Shown: positions 26,341-35,666 of the stretch, piece after piece
Position numbering within the stretch: the stretch's first letter is position 1
Layout of the letters: every line of letters starts with the position of its first letter
Source: Pseudomonas zanjanensis
Lineage (GTDB): Bacteria > Pseudomonadota > Gammaproteobacteria > Pseudomonadales > Pseudomonadaceae
DNA: 64,000 bases
Direction: 5' to 3'
Assembly: GCF_014268745.2 (NCBI RefSeq)
Contig: NZ_JABWRB020000001.1
Location: forward strand, 2,790,001 to 2,854,000
The notes under the pieces: model-generated
The model's database searches: none
Told to the model about the DNA's origin: nothing
What the model saw: the letters and a program-made list of their open reading frames with translations, nothing else
Program-made: the position numbers and the translations under genes

Positions 26341-27735
26341 TCAAAATGCGTAATCCAGGTACACCCGGGCTTCCGAGCCAGTGACCACGTTGTCGGGTTG
26401 AGCGGACACCAAGGCGACAAAGTCCTGGTCGATTCGGTAATCGATGTAAATCAAACCCACGGAAAGTCCGGAATACTCCTTTTCGTCGAAGCGATAATAA
26501 AGACGGTATTCGTTCTGCCGTTCGCGCACGTCGGTGCGTCGGCCACTGAAAGGGTCCGTGGCGTCAAACTCACCTTGCTTGTAAATGGTCATGACTTTAA
26601 AACCGTCCAGCGAAGCGCCTAATAACGAATGTCCGCTCAAGTCATATTCGGCGCCTATTTGCCAGGTGCGTTCGCCGTCGTTATTAAAGTCGTTTCCGGA
26701 ACGTGTCCAGGCGTCCATCTTGCCGTCGACGTTATCGCCATGATCGAAATAGGCGTAGCCCAGTCCGCTGGTCAACTCGGCTTTGGTCTCGGAAAATGAA
26801 ACGCCCAAGCGAAGCTTATCGAGTAATAAACCCACATTGATGTTCAGCCACGTCGCGTCATCGTCATAAGCGGCCTCGCCGGCCTGCCAGTCGCGTTCCC
26901 AGATTCGCCCGGCTTTTTCAAACTCATAATATTGAGTATCCAATACAATGCCGGCTTTATCGCCGAGGGGTGCTTTCAGGGTCAGACCATAACGGGTGTT
27001 CTCATTGAAGTCCCGCGATACACCATGGTCGTAACCCAGTTCGATGGCCTTCAAGTCGTATTTAATGCCGTAGGTGTAGAGGTCCTTTATTTCCTCGCCC
27101 GACTGGCTCAGCAGGTGTTCGAAGTCTTCCCGGTCCCTAGGAGACGTGCGGTTGATGTAGGCGGTTTCAAACCCCAACGTACCGGGCAGCGGGCCGATGC
27201 CCATCTCGGTGAAGTTCAGGTGGGCCCGGCCTCCTTGATAGGATCCCGGTACAATCCGGGTGTCGAGCGTGACCAACGTCCCCGCATCGAACCGGCCCCG
27301 GCCTATTTGCGAATCGGCGTTCCAGCCGTCGCCTTCGTAACGCAACTTGAAATAACCCTGGCCGACTTTTGCAAAGCCACCGTTAGTGCCATCGGTGTCG
27401 TCAAATAAATCCCGCCCATTGTCTTTGGAGTCGATCATCGCCACGCCATACAACGAGGCATCAAATCCTACAACGCCGGCCCAATAACTGGAGTTATAGT
27501 CGAGGATCGCACCAACCCCTGTCCCGCCCAACTCGGCGCCGTCCGGAAAACCACCAAAACGATCTTCGATCAAATCGTTGGATATCCGCGTATTGATATA
27601 CATCGAGCGAAGATAAGCATTCAACTTGCCTTCATGCTGGAACCTGTCGGGGTTACTGATGGTTGCCGCAAGACAAACATCAGACACAAACAATGTCGAC
27701 AGCAACGTCATAGCGACGGCGTTAATCGATTTCAT
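26341..27735 (-). CDS. OprD family outer-membrane porin
   Basis: 464 residues with a Sec signal peptide ending VCLAAT, then an 18-strand-type barrel sequence rich in aromatic and acidic residues. It ends in the outer-membrane signature RVYLDYAF, with a terminal Phe. OprD/OccD/OccK channels pass specific carboxylates or basic amino acids. AGGTGG lies just before ATG 27735. It sits between the CitMHS transporter and the metabolic genes, so it should be the outer-membrane entry for the same acid. Confidence 0.9.
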   Translation of the reverse strand: MKSINAVAMTLLSTLFVSDVCLAATISNPDRFQHEGKLNAYLRSMYINTRISNDLIEDRFGGFPDGAELGGTGVGAILDYNSSYWAGVVGFDASLYGVAMIDSKDNGRDLFDDTDGTNGGFAKVGQGYFKLRYEGDGWNADSQIGRGRFDAGTLVTLDTRIVPGSYQGGRAHLNFTEMGIGPLPGTLGFETAYINRTSPRDREDFEHLLSQSGEEIKDLYTYGIKYDLKAIELGYDHGVSRDFNENTRYGLTLKAPLGDKAGIVLDTQYYEFEKAGRIWERDWQAGEAAYDDDATWLNINVGLLLDKLRLGVSFSETKAELTSGLGYAYFDHGDNVDGKMDAWTRSGNDFNNDGERTWQIGAEYDLSGHSLLGASLDGFKVMTIYKQGEFDATDPFSGRRTDVRERQNEYRLYYRFDEKEYSGLSVGLIYIDYRIDQDFVALVSAQPDNVVTGSEARVYLDYAF

Positions 27736-27819
27736 CGACCACCTCATCTATTATTTTTATTTTGACGTGAGCAGACGCGAGCTGGCGTCCTTGAAACTTC
27801 GGCGCAGAGAACTAACTGA

Positions 27820-29109
27820 TCAGATAATCGCCCGGGTAATTACCGCCGTGACAATCAGGACAAGGCTGCTGCCTATGGCCCAGAGCAGGCAATAGCGTTG
27901 CATATCACCCATGTCGCGCTTGATGATCCCGCTGATGAGATACACCGCGGCGACCAATGGGCTGAGTGCATGGACGGGCTGCCCCAATACTGACGCACGG
28001 GCTATATGCATCGGGTCGATACCATACTCGGCCCCCGCCGCCCCCAGTACCGGCAAGATGCCGAAGAAGAACGCGTCGTTGGACAACAGGAAGTTCAGCG
28101 GCAAGGCCACCAGTGCGGTAATGATGCCGAAGTATTGTCCGCCGCCGTCGGGAATCAGCTGGACGATTTTCCCCGACATGCCGTCGACCATTCCGGTGCC
28201 TGACAAAATCCCGGTGAACGCACCTGAAGCGAAGATCAGGGCGATGACCATCAGGACACTTTCAGAATGAGCCGCCACCCGCGCCTTCTGCTCCGACAGG
28301 CGTGGATAGTTGATCAACAGCGCCAGGGAAAAGCCCACCATCATCAACATGGGCAAAGGTGCCAGCCCTGTCGCCATGGCGTACATGAGCCCGGCGGTGA
28401 GCGCCAGGTTGACCCAGAACAGCTTCGGCCGCTGCGTTTCGGATTGCACGGTCGGCAAGACGACCTCCTGCGGTGCAACGTCTTGGTGACCGGGCGTCCA
28501 GCCCAAGCGGCGCCGTTCCTTGCGGCCGATCCAGAACGCGACGACGAATGCATAGGCAAGCCCCGCGAACATGGCCGGTACCAGGCCCAGGAACATGTCC
28601 GCCACATCGAGATGGAGGGCACTGGCGGCGCGGGCGACCGGCCCTCCCCAGGGAATCAGGTTCACCACGGTATTGGTCAGCAGGAGCATCAACGCCAGAA
28701 TGAGCGGGTTCATCCCAAGGCGCAGATAGAGCGGCAGGAACGCTGTGGTGACGATCAAGACCGTCGTCGCACCATCCCCATCGAACGAGATCACAGTGGC
28801 CAACAGTGCGGTGCCCAACACAACGCGAAGAGGATCATTGCCGACAAACCGCAGAATCCGCCGTACCGCCGGCTCGAAGAGCCCGGCGTCAAACATGATT
28901 GCGAAATACAGGATTGCAAACATCAACATCAGTGCGGTGGGCGCTACTTGCTTGACGCCGCCCATCACCATCCCACCCAGTTCCGGCCCTGCCCCACTGG
29001 CCAGCCCGAAAGCAACCGGAACGAGGATGAGTGCCGTCACAGCGGACAGTCGCTTGCTTATGATCAATGCCATAAACGTGACGACCATTGCGAAACCTAA
29101 CCAAGCCAT
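27820..29109 (-). CDS. CitMHS-type citrate/tricarboxylate transporter
   Basis: A 429-residue inner-membrane carrier with about 12 helices. It matches the CitMHS family (metal-citrate/proton symport): MAWLGFAMVVTFMALIISKRLSA, FDAGLFEPAVRRILRFVGNDPLRVVLGTALLATVISFDGDG, LLTNTVVNLIPWGGPVARAAS and LGQPVHALSPLVAAVYLI. AAGGTG precedes ATG 29109. It is the first gene of the operon and is divergent from the HTH-citrate-synthase gene. The predicted cargo is citrate or a citrate-like tricarboxylate. Confidence 0.9.
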   Translation of the reverse strand: MAWLGFAMVVTFMALIISKRLSAVTALILVPVAFGLASGAGPELGGMVMGGVKQVAPTALMLMFAILYFAIMFDAGLFEPAVRRILRFVGNDPLRVVLGTALLATVISFDGDGATTVLIVTTAFLPLYLRLGMNPLILALMLLLTNTVVNLIPWGGPVARAASALHLDVADMFLGLVPAMFAGLAYAFVVAFWIGRKERRRLGWTPGHQDVAPQEVVLPTVQSETQRPKLFWVNLALTAGLMYAMATGLAPLPMLMMVGFSLALLINYPRLSEQKARVAAHSESVLMVIALIFASGAFTGILSGTGMVDGMSGKIVQLIPDGGGQYFGIITALVALPLNFLLSNDAFFFGILPVLGAAGAEYGIDPMHIARASVLGQPVHALSPLVAAVYLISGIIKRDMGDMQRYCLLWAIGSSLVLIVTAVITRAII

Positions 29110-29369
29110 GCGTTTCACCTTTTCGTTTTTATTGTTATCGACGCCATCAAAAATCAATGTGAACAACTTTTGCGCACTCGAAATCTACATAGGGGGTGAA
29201 AGCCTGTAAATCTTGATTTTTTTCGTCAATATCCCCCATCTACCGCGTCGGTTTGGACAAATGACTCAAGACGCAACAGAGAAAAAATTGCTGCTTTGTA
29301 GACATTGACGAAATGACCGTATATTTAATAAATATGTACGCCTTTCCAATCAACCTGCTCGGATTCGTC
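29110..29369. promoter_or_regulatory. Divergent control region of the carboxylate operon
   Basis: It holds an inverted pair TTTCGTCAAT (29221-29230) and ATTGACGAAA (29304-29313), ten of ten matching and 73 bases apart, suited to looping or to two bound dimers. A second dyad, ATATTTA-A-TAAATAT at 29321-29335, lies near the start of the HTH-citrate-synthase gene. No other strong motif was seen. Confidence 0.55.
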
Positions 29370-30575
29370 ATGCCAGAACAAGAAGACCTCTACCTTTCGG
29401 CAGAAGAGGCGGCAGCCCTACTCGGAATCAGCCTGCCGACGCTGTACGCCTACGTCAGCCGCAAAAATATCCGCTCCCTCAAGATCCCGGGTACGCCCAA
29501 GCGCCGTTATTGGGCCGAAGACATCCAGCGCCTGGTCAAGCGTCCGGCGGGAGAGAAGCACGCGCCCAAGCGCTCGTCGCCGTCGGACAGCGCCATTACG
29601 CTGATCACCGATGATGGCCTGTTTTACCGGGGCCATGACGTCGTCGAGCTCGCTGACCGCGCAACGGTTGAAGACGTCGCCGAGCTGATCTGGCAAGTGC
29701 CGTCTGCGTTCGGCACGTCACTGCCCCGTGCACCGAGGGACAGTGTCAAGCTGCTGAACATCTACGAACACATGTCCGCCCAGGAAAAAGCCATCGCGCT
29801 TTTCCCATTGGTCCAAAGAGAAAACCCCAAGGCCTTCGACCTTTCCACGGACAGCTACGCGCGTACTGGCGCCGATGTCGTCCGATGGTTTGCCGCCTTG
29901 GTGGTGGGCGCGACCGAACCGAGCACGCAACCCTTGCATGAATTCATCACCCAGGCCTGCGGCGCCCCACCGGCGTACGCCGACCTGATCCGCCGCCTGC
30001 TGATCCTCAGTATCGACCATGAGTTGGACCACACCGCCCATAGCGTGCGTGTCGCCGCCACGACCGGCGCCACCCCCTACTACGCGGTCATTGCCGGGCT
30101 TGCCGCAGCCCGGGGCCACAGAATCGCTTTTGGAAGAAATGAAGCCGCCAGCAGGATGATCGAGGAAATCTGCACCGCTGTAGACCCTGCGCGACCTATA
30201 TTGCAGCGCTACAGCCAGGACGGACACATCGTCGGCTTTGGCCCCAATGTGCATGCCATCAACGATCCGCGCGCCAGCAATCTCATGGCGGCGTTGACGG
30301 CCGTCTTCGAGGGCGACAGCGAATTCGCAAAACTGCAAAAAGCGTTTGCGGTGGCCTCGGAACTCGTGGCGTACCCACCGGAATTCATCCTGCTGGTGAG
30401 CTTCATCGGCCAGAAGTTAGGGCTGCATGGACAGGAAATTTCATTGGCGGGGATCGGTCGCCTGATCGGCTGGATAGCCCATGCCAGCGAGCAATACAAC
30501 CAGCACCACGACGCCCGTCCTCGCGCTCGTTACGTAGGGACGTTGCCTACGGCGAGCGAGACCGCCCGCCGTTAA
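29370..30575 (+). CDS. HTH fused to a non-catalytic citrate synthase domain (probable ligand-sensing regulator)
   Basis: 401 residues. Residues 7-50 form an excisionase/MerR-like winged helix (YLSAEEAAALLGISLPTLYA then PKRRYWAEDIQRL). The rest aligns with citrate synthase from about residue 75. The usual HGGAN region reads HRIAFGRN (250-257), the GFGHRVYK loop reads GFGPNVHA (289-296), and the PNVDF aspartate region reads YPPEF (335-339). The catalytic His, His and Asp therefore seem absent. Carboxylate-binding arginines are kept: DPRA (R301), GRLIGW (R364) and RPRARY (R385 region). It likely binds citrate or an analogue and controls the divergent CitMHS operon. The start could also be 29313 or 29334. 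Confidence 0.85.
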   Translation: MPEQEDLYLSAEEAAALLGISLPTLYAYVSRKNIRSLKIPGTPKRRYWAEDIQRLVKRPAGEKHAPKRSSPSDSAITLITDDGLFYRGHDVVELADRATVEDVAELIWQVPSAFGTSLPRAPRDSVKLLNIYEHMSAQEKAIALFPLVQRENPKAFDLSTDSYARTGADVVRWFAALVVGATEPSTQPLHEFITQACGAPPAYADLIRRLLILSIDHELDHTAHSVRVAATTGATPYYAVIAGLAAARGHRIAFGRNEAASRMIEEICTAVDPARPILQRYSQDGHIVGFGPNVHAINDPRASNLMAALTAVFEGDSEFAKLQKAFAVASELVAYPPEFILLVSFIGQKLGLHGQEISLAGIGRLIGWIAHASEQYNQHHDARPRARYVGTLPTASETARR

Positions 30576-30625
30576 TCCCCGCTCGGTCGCGCCTCTGGGA
30601 AGCGCCCATTGGAGCGACAGACTGG

Positions 30626-31999
30626 CTATGAAACGGCCATCGCCGCGAACAGCGAGGTGAATTCGGTCTGCTTTTCGAGACCAGCAACGAAGCCGAGCAC
30701 TTCAGCTTGTGCCGATGCGTCGATATGCGGCATGGCCATGCGCCGGAATTTACGTTCGAAATCGCCATCGGTCATCGGCGTTTCGACTGAACCGGGCCCG
30801 GTGATCATCTCACTCACGACTTGCTCGCCGGACACCAGGGTCACGCAGACACGGTTGGCCAGATGCCGTGGGAACAGTGCGGTCAACGCCGGATCCTCGA
30901 CAACACTGACCTTGTCCATCAAGGCAATCGCCGCCGGGTCGGCAATCTTTTCAGGGCGATACGAATCCACCGTGATGTCGCCATCGAGCAAGGCCCGAGC
31001 CACGTTGTAGGGCAGGCTGTGATCTGCTGTTTCCCGGGTCTTCGGCAACCATTTTTCAGGCGTATCGGCCAACACCCGCCGGTTGAATTCAGACGTTGCG
31101 ATCGTAATGGCAGCGATATCTTCCACGCCATCGATGCGCTTGCGGATATCCAGCGCAGCCCAGACGGCGGTGTGCAGCTCGCCATTGGTGGGAAATGTCT
31201 TGGTCAACGAGCGTCGTATGGCGTAGTCGCCATTGTCCGGCGTACCGAAACGACGGGTATCCAGATCGAACGAACCCGAAACCAGCTTGAAGAACCCCAT
31301 CTCACCTTCAAACACCGGCGACGGCCCCGTCATGCCATGGCGCGCCAACTGGGCAGCGAAAATGGCGTTGCGCGCGGCGTTGGCGGCGGAGCAGCCCTTC
31401 CAGTCGGACAATGCTCCACTGCGCACCTGGCGCATGGCCAAGTGACCACTCACGGCAATGTTGATCGCCTGCTCCGTCTGCGCCACGTCCAGCTTCATCA
31501 GGTTGGCAGCCGCCGCAGCCATTGCGACGTTGATGTAATTGACGTGGTCCCAGCCTCGCTTGTTCAAACTGGCCGCATCCTGCAAACGCATCTGGATTTC
31601 ATAGGCCAGGACGATGGCCGAAATCAGTTCCGCCCCGGTTGCGTTTTCAGCTTGCGCCAGGGCGAGGCAGGCTGGGATGTTGTCACTGGGATGGCCGGGC
31701 TCCAGGCCCATATAACCGTCGTTATAGTCCAGGAAACGAACCATCAGGCCATTGGTGAACGCCGCGATTTCCGGCGTCGTTTGCAGGTGCGTGCCGAATA
31801 CGCTGGATGATTTGGCGCGATTGGCGGCGGCGTAACACACCGCGGCCTTTACCGGGTCAGCTCCGTAGGCACCCAGCACGCACGCCAGGCTGTCGATAAA
31901 GCGCTGGCGTACGAGGTGGATGATCGCTTCGGGCAGGTGCTGTTTTCTGAATGCATGGGCATAGCGTGCAAGCCGCATCGCTACGGTCGAGTCCGTCAT
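30626..31999 (-). CDS. MmgE/PrpD family dehydratase/decarboxylase
   Basis: A 457-residue all-helical plus alpha/beta protein with family marks FIDSLACVLGAYGADP, FLDYNDGYMGLEPGHPSDNIPACLALAQ, the GHLAMRQVRSGALSDWKGCSAANAARNAIFAAQLA segment and FPTNGELHTAVWAAL. Members include 2-methylcitrate dehydratase (PrpD), cis-aconitate decarboxylase and iminodisuccinate epimerase, all acting on tri- or dicarboxylates. No prpB/prpC is adjacent, so it is not the propionate cycle copy. It is last in the minus-strand set after AtuA/DUF4387 copy 2. Confidence 0.88.
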   Translation of the reverse strand: MTDSTVAMRLARYAHAFRKQHLPEAIIHLVRQRFIDSLACVLGAYGADPVKAAVCYAAANRAKSSSVFGTHLQTTPEIAAFTNGLMVRFLDYNDGYMGLEPGHPSDNIPACLALAQAENATGAELISAIVLAYEIQMRLQDAASLNKRGWDHVNYINVAMAAAAANLMKLDVAQTEQAINIAVSGHLAMRQVRSGALSDWKGCSAANAARNAIFAAQLARHGMTGPSPVFEGEMGFFKLVSGSFDLDTRRFGTPDNGDYAIRRSLTKTFPTNGELHTAVWAALDIRKRIDGVEDIAAITIATSEFNRRVLADTPEKWLPKTRETADHSLPYNVARALLDGDITVDSYRPEKIADPAAIALMDKVSVVEDPALTALFPRHLANRVCVTLVSGEQVVSEMITGPGSVETPMTDGDFERKFRRMAMPHIDASAQAEVLGFVAGLEKQTEFTSLFAAMAVS

Positions 32000-32077
32000 A
32001 AGTACCTCGGGTTGAATAGGTGGACCGGGCCTCGTCCATGAGGCGAACAGATCAAGGCGCGACGCGGTGCCGCCGTC

Positions 32078-32386
32078 TCAGTCGATGACCACGTCAAGCA
32101 AGCGGACGTATTGCTGGCCGGCATGCATGTCGCGCTCGACCATGCCGCCTTGTGGCGTTGCACGGGGATAAGAAATCTTGACCATTTCCAGGTCCGGCAC
32201 TGCAATGCGCTTGACCCGTTCGGGATCGGTGCCGTAGAGCCTGGCAAATTGCGCCGGGGAAAGTGCGGCACAATCGGCATAACGCTCGAAATTTTCGCGG
32301 CCACTGAAAAAGATATCGAACGTAATCCAGAACGGCCCCGCTTGTTTGGAACGGACATGCCGGCAAACATCACGCAACTTGATCAT
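32078..32386 (-). CDS. DUF4387 family protein, copy 2
   Basis: 102 residues reading VRSKQAGPFWITFDIFFSGRENFER and PRATPQGGMVERDMHAGQQYVRLLDVV, the same pattern as copy 1 at 23592. The start MIKLRDV overlaps the AtuA copy 2 stop (ATGA at 32383), so the two are made together. Sequence identity to copy 1 is moderate, suggesting an old duplication or separate recruitment. Confidence 0.87.
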   Translation of the reverse strand: MIKLRDVCRHVRSKQAGPFWITFDIFFSGRENFERYADCAALSPAQFARLYGTDPERVKRIAVPDLEMVKISYPRATPQGGMVERDMHAGQQYVRLLDVVID

Positions 32387-33798
32387 TGTGCAAGCTCCTT
32401 CATCGCCATTGGCCTGTCCGACAAATCGATCCATTCAAGACGTACCAACGCCATGGGATTCTCAAGTTGCACCACATGGTTCAACTTGAACTCATAAATC
32501 TGGCCTCGGGGTATATCCGCCGGTGTAAAGGCGAAACCATACGAAGGTAATTCCTTGCCCATGACACTGGGGTAATGAAAGAAGTAAGGATTGCACGCAT
32601 GGGCAATGGTATTGGCCATTTCCTGAGTCGCGGCAGTGGCGACAAACAACACGCCTATTTCAGTTGGCGGTAATGTTCCAACAGGCGGTTTTACCCCGGT
32701 GACACCATTCCATCCATACATCCGCAAGGAAATATGAAACTCACCCAACTCTTCGGCTGGAATGGACTGACGGGTTCTTGTGTAAAGCGCTTCCAGCAGC
32801 CGATCGTGAAACCCATCGACATCGTTGAGCACATCCGGGTCCTGGATGCCCACCAACATGATCGTTTGATATAAACCGGCGGCGGCCCCTTCCAACTTCA
32901 TCGTGTAGGGCATCGTTTCCCAGCGTGAGCCTTCTACCCGAACGGCACGCCCATTCAGATCGGCATAACGCGCCTGGGCAACATTCAAGATACCGCCAGG
33001 CTCCACCAACCGGAACGGGTCGCTGTTCTCATACAGCATATGGGCCGAGACGCTATGGGGCGTGCACTGGTTGTCCTGGCTCAACGGCTCCACTTCGAAG
33101 CCATTGGCATCAATACTCAGCAAGATCCCCGATCCAAGCGTGGGGTTGACGGCGCACTGCACGCCGCATTCACCCGTCTTGCCGGCATGCCAGGACGGCC
33201 CCCACGGCGCGCCTTTCCAGATGGGATAACAGGCGATGACGGCGGTGTCGGTCGCGCGGCCGGCCAATATGATATCGGCACCGCCATCCAGGGCGGCGAT
33301 AAAGGGTTCTACTCCCAATGCCGCGACAATGTGCTCACAGCTGTCCACCGTTGTATCTTCCAGCTCGGCATGAGGCGGGAGCGGCTTGATACGACCTTCG
33401 GCATTGAGCTTCTTGATGATGTCCTTGTCTTGCTCACAGTAGATAAGTGCGATTTTCGGCGATACGCCCAACTCCTTGGCGATTTCCAAGGCGATATCAC
33501 GGGTCCAGTCCAGATTGAGGTCACCGCCCGCCTGCCCAGCGGTCCCCACAATGATCGGTACGCCGGATCGCGCCTGCGCTTTCATTAATATCGTCAGGTC
33601 ACGCTTTACTGCGCCTCGATTGTTCTTGGACTTTCCAAGTGCAAGATAGGCCGCGCCGCTATCCGTTGAACCTGCGTCCGTGGCGATTACTTGCGCGCCA
33701 GCAGCCAATCCATAAGCAATTTCTTCTTCTCGAACACCCGCCCCCAAAGAACCACAGGGAACGATCACTTTTACGCAACCTTCAAATAACTGCGCCAT
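32383..33798 (-). CDS. AtuA-like protein (DUF1446), copy 2
   Basis: 471 residues with the same landmarks as copy 1: VIVPCGSLGAGV, ATDAGSTDSGAAYLALGKSKNNRG, IIVGTAGQAGGDLNLDW, GVEPFIAALDGGADIILAGRATDTAVIA, CGVQCAVNP and SVSAHMLYENSDPFRLVEPGG. The start MAQLFEG has GAGG upstream; the frame to 33876 is a non-homologous extension. It is divergent from a LysR gene 290 bases away, which probably controls it, its DUF4387 partner and the PrpD-like gene. Confidence 0.88.
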   Translation of the reverse strand: MAQLFEGCVKVIVPCGSLGAGVREEEIAYGLAAGAQVIATDAGSTDSGAAYLALGKSKNNRGAVKRDLTILMKAQARSGVPIIVGTAGQAGGDLNLDWTRDIALEIAKELGVSPKIALIYCEQDKDIIKKLNAEGRIKPLPPHAELEDTTVDSCEHIVAALGVEPFIAALDGGADIILAGRATDTAVIACYPIWKGAPWGPSWHAGKTGECGVQCAVNPTLGSGILLSIDANGFEVEPLSQDNQCTPHSVSAHMLYENSDPFRLVEPGGILNVAQARYADLNGRAVRVEGSRWETMPYTMKLEGAAAGLYQTIMLVGIQDPDVLNDVDGFHDRLLEALYTRTRQSIPAEELGEFHISLRMYGWNGVTGVKPPVGTLPPTEIGVLFVATAATQEMANTIAHACNPYFFHYPSVMGKELPSYGFAFTPADIPRGQIYEFKLNHVVQLENPMALVRLEWIDLSDRPMAMKELAQ

Positions 33799-34089
33799 GA
33801 CAACCTCTTTCAGATCACTCAGTGCGCCAATAATAATGGCTGCAATTGCGCTGACAAGTGGACAGAATTTATCCATATATCATTAACAAACACACTGTAA
33901 CTTTGGCACTCCAGGCATAACCCGATTAATATCGCGCCAGAGCGCCAGACCCATTTTTTATTTTCAAGCGGGTGTGTTAAAAACTTGCCTGAGGGGCGCC
34001 ATCGATGGGCATTTTCATTGCAGCGCATGAACGTTTGGCGCCTACATCGCAAACTGACTCCGACAATTATGATTGGAATAGTCCAGACC
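33799..34089. promoter_or_regulatory. Divergent promoter region AtuA-2 / LysR
   Basis: 291 bases, AT-rich for this genome, between two divergent starts. No dyad stands out clearly. A LysR-type site is expected here by context only. Confidence 0.35.
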
Positions 34090-35016
34090 ATGAGACGCAA
34101 GCCTCACCCTCGAGAACAATCCCTGTTGCCGGAGGACCTCCGTGTATTCCTCGCCGTGATCCGGAAAAATGGCTTTGGCAATGCTGCCGAGGCCTTGGGG
34201 TTTTCCCCGGCCTATGTCAGCAAGCGGATCTCCGTCCTTGAGGCCGCGTTGGGCGCGAAGCTGTTGCATCGCACGACCCGGCGTGTCGCGTTGACCGACG
34301 ACGGCGAACGTGTCCGCGTCTTCGCAACGCGACTGCTGGGGGATATGGATGACTTCATCAGCGAGTTGACCGACTCCCGCCAGCAATTGCAGGGGAGTTT
34401 GCATATCTGCAGCTCTTTCGGTTTTGGTCGTAACCACGTCGCACCCGCGATTGCCTCGCTTTCGCAGCGGTACCCTCGACTGGAGATTCGCCTGGACGTA
34501 TTTGATCGCATGGTCGATATCGTCAATGAAGGCTTCGATCTCGAAATCAGGGTGGGCTACGACCTTCCCCAACAACTTCTGGGAAAAAAACTCGTGAGTA
34601 ACCGCAGGGTGCTCTGTGCAACCCCTGGGTACCTGGAAAAGCGCGGCATCCCGACCTCCCTGGAGGATCTGGCCCGGCATGATTGCCTGGTGCTCAAGGA
34701 GCATAACAACGCCTTTGGCATCTGGAACCTGACAAAAGACGGCATTGAAGAATCCATCCGCGTCACCGGCCCACTTTCATCGAACAATGGCGAGATTGTG
34801 TTGCGCTGGGCCTTGAGTGGCGCAGGCATCATCCTGCGCTCGTTGTGGGACGTGAAGCCCCTGCTTGAAAGTGGACAACTGGTCCACGTGCTGCCCGGCC
34901 ATGCCCAGAGTGCCGATGTCTGGGCCGTCTACCCGACACGGCTCAGCCAGTCCGCCAAGCTAAGGGCCTGCATCGAATTCTTCGAAGCGCATTTCAAGGC
35001 CCTCGCCCTCGCTTGA
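34090..35016 (+). CDS. LysR family transcriptional regulator
   Basis: About 308 residues. The HTH reads LRVFLAVIRKNGFGNAAEALGFSPAYVSKRISVLEAALGAKLLHRTTRR, with a CrgA-like effector domain after residue 95 (ICSSFGFGRNHVAPAIASLSQRYPRLEIRL). It may start at 34090 or at the in-frame ATG at 34069. Its position, divergent from AtuA copy 2 and followed by the leuD-like gene on the other strand, points to control of this cluster. Confidence 0.87.
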   Translation: MRRKPHPREQSLLPEDLRVFLAVIRKNGFGNAAEALGFSPAYVSKRISVLEAALGAKLLHRTTRRVALTDDGERVRVFATRLLGDMDDFISELTDSRQQLQGSLHICSSFGFGRNHVAPAIASLSQRYPRLEIRLDVFDRMVDIVNEGFDLEIRVGYDLPQQLLGKKLVSNRRVLCATPGYLEKRGIPTSLEDLARHDCLVLKEHNNAFGIWNLTKDGIEESIRVTGPLSSNNGEIVLRWALSGAGIILRSLWDVKPLLESGQLVHVLPGHAQSADVWAVYPTRLSQSAKLRACIEFFEAHFKALALA

Positions 35017-35054
35017 GCGCCCGGCAGCGGTGGCGGGCAGGCGCGCCTGGGCAC

Positions 35055-35663
35055 TCAGTCCAGCCACGGATTGTCTGCGTAGTGACGCGCTTCGAAATCA
35101 CGAATCTGTGCCGCCCGCTGCAAGGTCGCGCCGATGGCGTCCAACCCCGACAGCAACGATTGCTTGCGTAGCGCATCGATGGTGAACTCGATGACCGAGC
35201 CCTCACTCAGCCAGATCCGCTGATTCGGCAGGTCGACGCTGATCGTCGCGGTAGCCCCATGGCTCACGACGCGAGCCAGTCTCTGTAACTGCGATTCGCA
35301 CAGCTGTATCGCAAGCACGCCGTTACGCTGACAGTTGTCATAGAAAATACCGGCAAAGCTTGTCCCGATCAGTGCTCGAATCCCCAGTTGCTTGAGCCCC
35401 CATACCGCATGCTCGCGGCTGGAACCACAGCCAAAGTTGGGCCCGGTCACCAGGAAACTGGCCCCGCTCCAGGCCGGTTGGTTGAGGATGAAATCTGGAT
35501 TGGGTTCGCCGGACTCAAGGAAACGCAGGTCAAAAAACACGCCTTTATCCAACCCGCTTCGATCGATCCCTTTCAAGAACTGCTTGGGCATGATGACGTC
35601 GGTATCGATGTTGGAAGCGAGCAACGGCGCGGCTTTTCCAGTCACGGTTTCAAAAGGTTGCAT
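35055..35663 (-). CDS. leuD: LeuD-type dehydratase small subunit
   Basis: 202 residues of the aconitase-superfamily swivel subunit. N-terminal SNIDTDVIMPKQFLK and the signature VTGPNFGCGSSREHAVWGLKQLG are clear. With LeuC it forms an isopropylmalate-isomerase-type enzyme that shifts a hydroxyl between neighbouring carbons. No leuB or leuA is near, and the surroundings are catabolic, so this pair probably acts on another alkylmalate or tricarboxylate. Its ATG lies just after the leuC-like stop. Confidence 0.85.
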   Translation of the reverse strand: MQPFETVTGKAAPLLASNIDTDVIMPKQFLKGIDRSGLDKGVFFDLRFLESGEPNPDFILNQPAWSGASFLVTGPNFGCGSSREHAVWGLKQLGIRALIGTSFAGIFYDNCQRNGVLAIQLCESQLQRLARVVSHGATATISVDLPNQRIWLSEGSVIEFTIDALRKQSLLSGLDAIGATLQRAAQIRDFEARHYADNPWLD

Positions 35664-35666
35664 GGT

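Noticed and set aside
30626..31999. Idea that the PrpD-like gene belongs to the 2-methylcitrate cycle
   Set aside because: No prpB, prpC or acnD-type genes are adjacent, and the neighbours are AtuA/DUF4387 proteins, so a propionate role is not supported here.
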